DNA from: DATKPA01 sp051955985
GTDB lineage: Bacteria; Planctomycetota; Phycisphaerae; WQYP01
Assembly: GCA_051955985.1 (NCBI GenBank)
Contig: JBQCGD010000079.1
Span: forward strand, 15,360 to 79,359
Reading direction: 5' to 3'
DNA: 64,000 nt
The notes beneath the pieces were generated by a model. It worked only from the letters and a program-made list of their open reading frames with translations. It made no database searches and was not told the DNA's origin. Position 1 is the stretch's first letter. Each line of letters starts with the position of its first letter. Positions 58,384-64,000 of the stretch are shown piece after piece. The position numbers and the translations under genes were made by a program.

Positions 58384-58408
58384 GTGGGGCCGACGCCCCC
58401 GTCGGCCA
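58384..58408 (+). repeat. Dispersed palindromic repeat B, copy 2
   Basis: This is identical to the 55790-55814 copy over 25 bp. It begins immediately after the T-tract of the 58346 terminator. Confidence 0.8.
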
Positions 58409-58524
58409 TTCGCCCTCACCACCACCTCCACCTCCCGCTACAATTTGCCCCCCCCGCCAACCCTTGCGACGTCGCCCCCCATCCATTAACACATGGCATC
58501 CCCTTTCCCCTCAGGAGCCGCCCC

Positions 58525-59505
58525 ATGCATCCGTGGAAACCCCTCCTTCTCCTCTCTCTCTGCCTCTCCACCACCGGCTGCTTCAACCTCCTCACCGCCC
58601 CCCCCAAATCCACCACCGACCTCTACCTCGAAGGACAGCTCGCCGCCGAACGCGGCAACTACGATGCCGCCATGGAATCCCTCTCCAAGGCCATCGAACA
58701 AAATCCCAAGATGTCCCTCGCCTACGAAGCCCGCGGCAGCCTCTACAAGGAAAAAGGCGACTACCACCGCGCCGCAGAAGATTTCCGCCAGGCCTCCCTC
58801 CTCGAACCCTTCGACTTCAACGCCCACTACCAGCTCGGCCTCATGTACCAGTTCCTCCAGAAGTTCGCCGACGCCATCACCGCCTACCAGAGAGCCGTCG
58901 AAATCCGACCACTCGACCCCGAAGCCAACATGAACCTCGCCATGACCTACACCGAAATGGGACAGCCCCTCCGCGGACTCCCCTACGCCCAGCGCGCCGT
59001 CCAGGGCTCCCTCCAATCCCCCGACTCCGCCACCTACTACGCCAACCTCGGCACCCTCTACGCACAGCTCGGCAAAGACGACGCGGCCATCGACACCCTC
59101 AAAAAATCCATCGAACTCAACGGCCGCCAGCCCGAGGTCTACCTCAACCTCGGCCAGGAATACATCAAAACCGGTAAGTACCAGCAAGCCAAGAACGTCC
59201 TCGAAACCGCCCGCGACCTCGCCCCCTCCGCCGCCATCTCCGAACGCCTCGGACTCGCCTATTACAAGCTCCGCGAACTCCCCAAGGCCCGCGAAGCCTT
59301 CTCCGACGCCATCCACCAGAACCCCCAGTACTTCCCCGCCCTCAACGGCCTCGGCGTCGTCGCCATGACCACTTCCCAGATGACCAGCCCCCCCGACCTC
59401 GACGCCGCCCGCGAAGCACTCGCCTACTGGGACCGCTCCCTCAAAATCAACCCCCAGCAACCCGCCATCCAGATGCTCGTCACCAAGTACACCGGCAAGC
59501 AGTAA
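58525..59505 (+). CDS. TPR-repeat lipoprotein
   Basis: The ATG at 58525 has CAGGAG upstream. The 326-aa product has a lipoprotein signal (MHPWKPLLLLSLCLSTTGC, Cys19) and about seven to eight tetratricopeptide repeats from residue 30 to the end (e.g. AAERGNYDAAMESLSKAIEQNP, YKEKGDYHRAAEDFRQASLLEP, QFLQKFADAITAYQRAVEIRP). This is PilF/PilW-like in layout and could assist assembly of an envelope machine, but no pilus genes are near. Partners are unknown. Confidence 0.85.
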   Translation: MHPWKPLLLLSLCLSTTGCFNLLTAPPKSTTDLYLEGQLAAERGNYDAAMESLSKAIEQNPKMSLAYEARGSLYKEKGDYHRAAEDFRQASLLEPFDFNAHYQLGLMYQFLQKFADAITAYQRAVEIRPLDPEANMNLAMTYTEMGQPLRGLPYAQRAVQGSLQSPDSATYYANLGTLYAQLGKDDAAIDTLKKSIELNGRQPEVYLNLGQEYIKTGKYQQAKNVLETARDLAPSAAISERLGLAYYKLRELPKAREAFSDAIHQNPQYFPALNGLGVVAMTTSQMTSPPDLDAAREALAYWDRSLKINPQQPAIQMLVTKYTGKQ

Positions 59506-59607
59506 CCGTGGCACAGGCATCCTGCCTCTCTTTTTGCTGCGCCGAACATTCTTCCCCCGCCGCACGTACCAACACCAGGTCCACGCCTAAAATGGATCGG
59601 AGCCTTT

Positions 59608-61077
59608 ATGACCGCATCCACCCTCGCCGACATCCCCCACCAACACCAACGCGCCGCCGCCCCACCCGCCCCCACCCTTTTCCGCACCTGGACCAGCTCC
59701 TTCCTCATCTACTTCTACCCCGGCAAAATCCGCAACCTCTGGACCCGCGCCTCCCTCCCCCAGTCCATCGCCATCGCCCTCCTCAACCTCTTCCTCGCCC
59801 CCCTCTGGCTCGCCCTCGTCGGCACCGCCGCCTACTGCTGGGATGCCCTCGCCCTCCGCGCCAACAACTATCTCCTCGCCGATTACGTCCCCCACCCCGC
59901 CCAGAAATTCCTCGAACTCTTCACCGCCGTCCCCCAAAGCGTCCACGCCTTCCTCCACGACCTCCCCTGGTTCGCCGACGTCTCCTTCGCCTTCACCCTC
60001 CTCCTCTGCACCCTCACCGGCCTCGGCATCCTCTTCTTCGTCCTACTCCCCTTCGCCGCACGCCCCGGCAAGAACCGCGCCTGCGTCCGACACGTCATCC
60101 GCGCTGTCCTCCTCTCCACCGGATGGGTCCACCTCTGGTTCCCGCTCCTCACCGCTCTCTTCCTCTACTTCATCGCCTACCGCTACGCCCCCGGCCTCGA
60201 AAACATCATCGGCCCCCTCACCCTCGCCATCCTCGCCCTCTCCCTCTGGACCCTCATCTCCCTCGTCATCGCCGTCCGCGCCGACTACCGCTCCCCCGCC
60301 GATCTCCCCCAGCCCCACGACCCCTGGTGCGAACTCTGCGGCTACAACCTCACCGGCATCAACCCCGAAACCCGCTGCCCCGAGTGCGGCAAATCCATCG
60401 CCGAATCCCTCTCCCCACACACCCGCCCCCCGACCCCCTGGGAATCCCGCCCCTCCCTCTTCAACCTCTCCGCCGTCCGCGGACAACTCTCTCAAATCAT
60501 CCGCCAGCCCCGACAGCTCTTCTTCTCCATGCCCACTCTCACCGGCCAACGCCCCGCTCAACGCTGGCTCATCGCCTCCGTCTCCCTCGTCGGTCTCCTC
60601 GCCACCGCCATCCTTCCCGCCTACAACCTCCTCTGCAACCCCCCCGCCGACCGCATGGACTGGGCCTGGCCCCTCCTCGTCGGCTCACTCTTCGTCGGCT
60701 TCGTCTGGGCCATCCTCGCACTCATGATGGTCGGCATCGAAACCGCCGGCATCGCCACCTTCTCCCGCATCCGCGCCAAACGTGAACCCGACTTCGGCGG
60801 CCCCGGATCCCGCGAAGGTGTCTTCCTCGGCACCTCCGCAAAAGTCACCGCCTACTCCTCCATCCTTATGGTCCCCTGGGTCTTCCTCGGCGGCGCTCAA
60901 CTCATCGCCTCCCAGTACTGGAACCTCCACCATTTCACCATGCACCTCCACGTCTCCTGGCGCGTCGAACAAATCCTCCTCGCCGCCTCCCTCTCCATCG
61001 CCCACATCGGCGGACTCCTCTGGTACGAAATCACCGTCTACCGCGGCATCCGCGGCATCCAATACGCCAACAAATAA
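59608..61077 (+). CDS. Polytopic membrane protein with internal zinc ribbon
   Basis: This 489-aa protein has GGAG about 6 nt before the ATG. It has about five N-terminal membrane segments (residues about 55-225), a cytoplasmic zinc ribbon CELCGYNLTGINPETRCPECGKSI (about 245-268), and four more membrane segments to the end. The layout fits Yip1-like or paralogous planctomycete membrane proteins with a ribbon reading CGYxLxG...CPECG. No catalytic motif is visible. It may be co-transcribed with the 61119 gene (41-bp gap). Confidence 0.75.
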   Translation: MTASTLADIPHQHQRAAAPPAPTLFRTWTSSFLIYFYPGKIRNLWTRASLPQSIAIALLNLFLAPLWLALVGTAAYCWDALALRANNYLLADYVPHPAQKFLELFTAVPQSVHAFLHDLPWFADVSFAFTLLLCTLTGLGILFFVLLPFAARPGKNRACVRHVIRAVLLSTGWVHLWFPLLTALFLYFIAYRYAPGLENIIGPLTLAILALSLWTLISLVIAVRADYRSPADLPQPHDPWCELCGYNLTGINPETRCPECGKSIAESLSPHTRPPTPWESRPSLFNLSAVRGQLSQIIRQPRQLFFSMPTLTGQRPAQRWLIASVSLVGLLATAILPAYNLLCNPPADRMDWAWPLLVGSLFVGFVWAILALMMVGIETAGIATFSRIRAKREPDFGGPGSREGVFLGTSAKVTAYSSILMVPWVFLGGAQLIASQYWNLHHFTMHLHVSWRVEQILLAASLSIAHIGGLLWYEITVYRGIRGIQYANK

Positions 61078-61118
61078 TAACTATCCCAAACCCACCCCCG
61101 AACCGCTAACATAGCCCC

Positions 61119-61478
61119 ATGCCCAACCCCCTCGACTACCAGCGCATCACCGCTCCCCCCCAACCCATCACCGGCTCCGTATTAGCCACCGTCTTCGGAA
61201 TCCTCTCCACCCCCGCCGCCTTCATCATCAACATGCTCCTCGCCTTCGGCGCCAGCCTCATTCCCGACGCCCTCCTCAAATCCTACACCTGGACCCTCGC
61301 CTGGCTCGTCTTCTTCCCACCACTCCTCGCCCTCTTCTTCTGCATCCAAACCAGCCGCCGACTCCAGAACAACATCACCGGCACCAACGCCCTCCTCCTC
61401 CCCATCGCCGCCTTTGCCGCCATGCTCGGCCTCATCACCAGCACCTGTATGCTCATGTTCGCCCTCTCCAGCTACTAA
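61119..61478 (+). CDS. Small membrane protein
   Basis: This 119-aa product has three hydrophobic segments (residues about 20-48, 56-76 and 88-115) and a short cytoplasmic start (MPNPLDYQRITAPPQPITGS). No family is recognised. It follows the zinc-ribbon membrane protein at 41 bp. Codon use matches the neighbours. Confidence 0.65.
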   Translation: MPNPLDYQRITAPPQPITGSVLATVFGILSTPAAFIINMLLAFGASLIPDALLKSYTWTLAWLVFFPPLLALFFCIQTSRRLQNNITGTNALLLPIAAFAAMLGLITSTCMLMFALSSY

Positions 61479-61633
61479 AAGGTACCCTCCCCACCCGCAG
61501 CTCATCCCACCACGCACGCATTCCCAAATCCACAAACCCCAGACCCCACTCCCCAGACCCGTCCCCGCTACCGTCCCACGAACTCCCCGTCTATACTCCA
61601 CCCGCTGACTTTACCGCGGAGGACTCCCCCCAC

Positions 61634-62560
61634 ATGCAACCACTCGCCCGTCTTCGCTCCAACATGGAATCCGTCTTCTTCGGCCAGAAACAAGCCATCA
61701 CCCACGTCCTCGTCGGCCTCGTCGCACGCGGACACGTCCTCATCGAAGATGTCCCCGGCGTCGGCAAAACCGTCCTCGCACGCTCCCTCGCACGCTCCGT
61801 CAACTGCGACTTCAACCGCATCCAGCTCACCCCCGACATGCTCCCCTCCGACATCGTCGGCGTCTCCGTCTATAACCAGGAAACCAAGGCCTTCGACTTC
61901 AAGCCCGGCCCCATCTTCGCCAACATCCTCCTCGCCGACGAAATCAACCGCACCACCCCGCGCACCCAGTCCTCCCTCCTCGAAGCCATGAACGACTACT
62001 CCGTCACCGTCGACGGCGTCACCCGACCCCTCCCCGCCCCCTTCATGGTCGTCGCCACCCAGAACCCCTTCGAATTCGAAGGCACCTACCTCCTCCCCGA
62101 AAACCAGCTCGACCGCTTCCTCCTCCGCGTCACCCTCGGCTACCCCGAACGCGAGCGCGAAAAGGAAATCCTCCGCCAGCAGCCCTCCCGCTTCAAACTC
62201 GACCAGCTCGACCCCGTCCTCTCCACCAACGACGTCACCGCCCTCCAGGGACAGGCCGCACAGGTCAAAATCGACGCCGCACTCATGGACTACATGCTCG
62301 ACATCGTCGAAGCCACCCGCACCCACGAACAACTCCACATCGGCATCTCCCCCCGCGGCTCCCTCGCCCTCATGCAATCCGCCCAGGCCGTCGCCCTCAT
62401 CGAAGGCCGCGACTACCTCACCCCCGACGACATCAAATCCATGGTCATCCCCGTCTGCGCCCACCGCATCATCACCAAAAACCACATGGCCAACGGCGAC
62501 CTCCTCACCGCCACCCGCGTCCTCGAACAAATCCTCCAAAACATCCCGAGCCCCGTATGA
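61634..62560 (+). CDS. MoxR-family AAA+ ATPase
   Basis: This 308-aa ATPase has Walker A EDVPGVGKT (residues about 38-46), Walker B ILLADEINRTTPRTQSSLLEAM, sensor 1 VVATQNP, and the conserved GTYLLPENQLDRFLLRV and GISPRGSLALMQSAQA. MoxR proteins act as chaperones that activate metal-dependent or complex-forming proteins and almost always pair with a DUF58 protein, as here (next gene). GGAGG lies about 13 nt before the ATG. Additional VWA partners probably lie beyond the window. Confidence 0.94.
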   Translation: MQPLARLRSNMESVFFGQKQAITHVLVGLVARGHVLIEDVPGVGKTVLARSLARSVNCDFNRIQLTPDMLPSDIVGVSVYNQETKAFDFKPGPIFANILLADEINRTTPRTQSSLLEAMNDYSVTVDGVTRPLPAPFMVVATQNPFEFEGTYLLPENQLDRFLLRVTLGYPEREREKEILRQQPSRFKLDQLDPVLSTNDVTALQGQAAQVKIDAALMDYMLDIVEATRTHEQLHIGISPRGSLALMQSAQAVALIEGRDYLTPDDIKSMVIPVCAHRIITKNHMANGDLLTATRVLEQILQNIPSPV

Positions 62561-62587
62561 ACCCACACAAAGGTACGCAACGGGTGC

Positions 62588-62622
62588 CATGCTTCTGGCC
62601 CAATCTCGGGGCCAGAAGCATG
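62588..62622. repeat. Long 14-bp inverted repeat (hairpin) between moxR and DUF58 genes
   Basis: CATGCTTCTGGCCC (62588-62601) pairs perfectly with GGGCCAGAAGCATG (62609-62622) around a 7-nt loop. It is not followed by a T-tract, so it is not a standard terminator. It is probably a mobile palindrome. Confidence 0.7.
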
Positions 62623-62661
62623 CCTCATGGACCCGCAAAAACACGTTGCACACTCGCCCTC

Positions 62662-62695
62662 AAATCGAAAATCGAAAATCGAAAATCGAAAATCT
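62662..62695. repeat. Heptanucleotide repeat (ATCGAAA unit), intergenic
   Basis: About five 7-bp units lie between moxR and the DUF58 gene, same family as in the ligase and GH125 genes. Confidence 0.85.
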
Positions 62696-62724
62696 CCTTC
62701 AATCACCTGTAACCCGGAACCCTT

Positions 62725-64000
62725 GTGTTCAAACGCCACTCCATCACCCTCCCCGGCCTCACCTACCTCGGCGTCACCGCCTTCGTCATGATCGCCGCAC
62801 TCAACTCCGGCACCAACCTCCTCTACATCACCTTCGGCATCATGACCGGCGCCTTCGTCGCCTCCGCCTTCCTCTCCGCACTCAGCCTCCGCAACGTCGA
62901 CGCCCGCCGCGTCATGACCGACCACGTCGTCGCCGGCGAGCCCGCCATCATCCAGTACCACCTCTCCAACAAAAAACGCTTCCTTCCCTGCTTCGCCCTC
63001 CGCGTCATCGAACACGTCCCGCGCGGCGCCGAGCCCGCCCTCGCCGAAATCCCCCAGGGCTACACCCTCCACATCGCACCCGGAAAATCCGCCACCATCA
63101 TGGCTCGCCTCGTCGCCGATCGCCGCGGCCTCGTCCACCTCTCCGATATCCGCCTCTCCTGCTCCTTCCCCTTCGGCTTCGTCAAACGCACCCTCCTCCT
63201 CCACCACCCCGAAGAACTCGTCGTCTACCCCCGCATCGGCGCCCTTAACCGCCACCTCGCCCTCCAGTGCCGCGACTCCGCCGAGTCCGGCACCATGACC
63301 TCCTCCGTCCGCCGCGGAAACGACGAATTCTACGGCCTCCGCGAATACCGCGCCGGCGACAACATCCGCTCCATCCACTGGCGCTCCACCGCCCGCACCG
63401 GACAGCTCACCATCCGCGAAATGGCCGCAAACGCACCCCCGCAACTCATCGTCCTCCTCGACCTCCGCCACTGGCGCGAAGACCCCGCCGCCCTCACCAC
63501 CCCCGATGACCCCGGCCTCGATCGCAGCGCCGGTGAAGTTGCAGGCGCCGCCGGTGGCAAAATCGAACGCGCCATCGAACTCGCCGCCTCCGTCCTCTGC
63601 TACGCCTTCCTCGAAAATTTCGCCACCGCCCTCGCCATCGCCGGCGCCCACGAACAGCACCCCCCCATCCCCCACATGGGCCGCGAAGCCCGCGCCAAGC
63701 TCCTCCACCAGCTCGCCGTCCTCCGCCCCGAATCCCTCGACGACAACTCCGCCTTCCCCCTCCCCAACCGCATCGTCTCCCGCGCCGAATGGGTCGTCAT
63801 CTCCCTCCGCGGCCAGAAGCCCGCCCACGACCTCCTCCCCCCCAGCGCCCGCTTCACCCACCTCTCCCTCGACTCCCCCGACGCCCCCAACGGGGTGCAC
63901 TTCCCCTCCGCCCCCGAAACCCTCCGCCTCCGCCGCGACGCCCCCCCCGCCGGCGCCCCGCCGGGGCCCCCCCCCCCCCCCCCCGCCGCCCCACCCCCCG
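62725..64000 (+). CDS. DUF58-domain protein (MoxR partner), cut by window edge
   Basis: A GTG at 62725 opens a frame with no stop to the window end (425 codons). It encodes two membrane helices near the N-terminus (residues about 9-60), an Ig-like region, and the DUF58 core with RRGNDEFYGLREYRAGDNIRSIHWRSTARTGQLTIREM near residues 195-235. This GDxxRxIHWRxxAR block is diagnostic. DUF58 proteins pair with MoxR ATPases and VWA proteins in an envelope-associated chaperone system. The last about 40 codons are extremely Pro-rich and end in a C18 run, which may be a sequencing or contig-end artefact. Confidence 0.9.
   Translation, partial: MFKRHSITLPGLTYLGVTAFVMIAALNSGTNLLYITFGIMTGAFVASAFLSALSLRNVDARRVMTDHVVAGEPAIIQYHLSNKKRFLPCFALRVIEHVPRGAEPALAEIPQGYTLHIAPGKSATIMARLVADRRGLVHLSDIRLSCSFPFGFVKRTLLLHHPEELVVYPRIGALNRHLALQCRDSAESGTMTSSVRRGNDEFYGLREYRAGDNIRSIHWRSTARTGQLTIREMAANAPPQLIVLLDLRHWREDPAALTTPDDPGLDRSAGEVAGAAGGKIERAIELAASVLCYAFLENFATALAIAGAHEQHPPIPHMGREARAKLLHQLAVLRPESLDDNSAFPLPNRIVSRAEWVVISLRGQKPAHDLLPPSARFTHLSLDSPDAPNGVHFPSAPETLRLRRDAPPAGAPPGPPPPPPAAPPP
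63967..63984. repeat. Homopolymeric C18 run near the window end
   Basis: Eighteen consecutive C residues lie in the 3' part of the DUF58 frame. Frame continuity beyond this point should be treated with caution. Confidence 0.7.

Overview
The window is high-GC bacterial DNA with strongly biased third codon positions. Gene content suggests a member of the Planctomycetota, most likely class Phycisphaerae. Supporting features are several proteins with small CxxC zinc ribbons, a PPi-type PEP carboxykinase-like gene, a prepilin-like C-terminus, stand-alone CheB/CheR genes with a hybrid kinase, many interspersed palindromes, and heptanucleotide repeats. No rRNA is present, so the taxonomic call is inference.

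Layout. 0-4.6 kb (minus strand): start of a PPi-type PEPCK-like gene, a zinc-ribbon membrane protein, an L-arabinokinase-like GHMP kinase and a phospholipase-D lipoprotein. 5.0-9.4 kb (plus): a cassette of a small carboxypeptidase-regulatory-like protein, a LysM/peptidoglycan-binding-like protein, a metallophosphoesterase cut by one in-frame TGA, and a secreted protein. 9.4-17.5 kb: UbiD-type decarboxylase, ispE, dTDP-4-dehydrorhamnose reductase, a fluoride riboswitch with terminator controlling a CLC-F antiporter, and an XRE regulator. 17.7-24.4 kb (minus): hybrid histidine kinase, CheB, CheR-PAS and a phosphotransferase-like kinase. 24.9-28.9 kb: KGG stress protein, then a YdjG-like zinc-ribbon protein and a YdjI-like SPFH protein with a VapBC-type toxin-antitoxin pair between them. 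28.9-31.2 kb: fused trehalose-6-phosphate synthase/phosphatase. 31.6-44 kb: secreted protein, tRNA-Ser(GGA), a ParA ATPase fused to a glycogen-binding-like domain with an uncharacterised neighbour, AsmA-like and YihY membrane proteins, a PSP1/RicT-like protein, and serA overlapping an ArsR-type gene. 44-53 kb: Trm112, DUF434, agmatine deiminase and N-carbamoylputrescine amidase (putrescine synthesis) flanking nhaA and a receiver-domain remnant, an ATP-dependent DNA ligase, and an HD-GYP/PilZ protein. 53-64 kb: fumC, an SMP-30-like protein, a GH125 glycosidase, lipoproteins, membrane proteins, and a MoxR/DUF58 pair that runs off the window.

Three genome-scale patterns stand out. First, GC skew on the plus strand is strongly C-rich at about 9.4-16.6 kb and from about 32.2 kb onward, but strongly G-rich from about 17.7 to 31.2 kb whichever strand is coding. 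This suggests an inverted segment. Second, heptanucleotide tandem repeats with different units sit at gene ends and also inside coding sequence (DNA ligase, GH125, an SMP-30-like signal peptide). Third, at least three dispersed palindrome families occur, one of them with compensatory stem changes.
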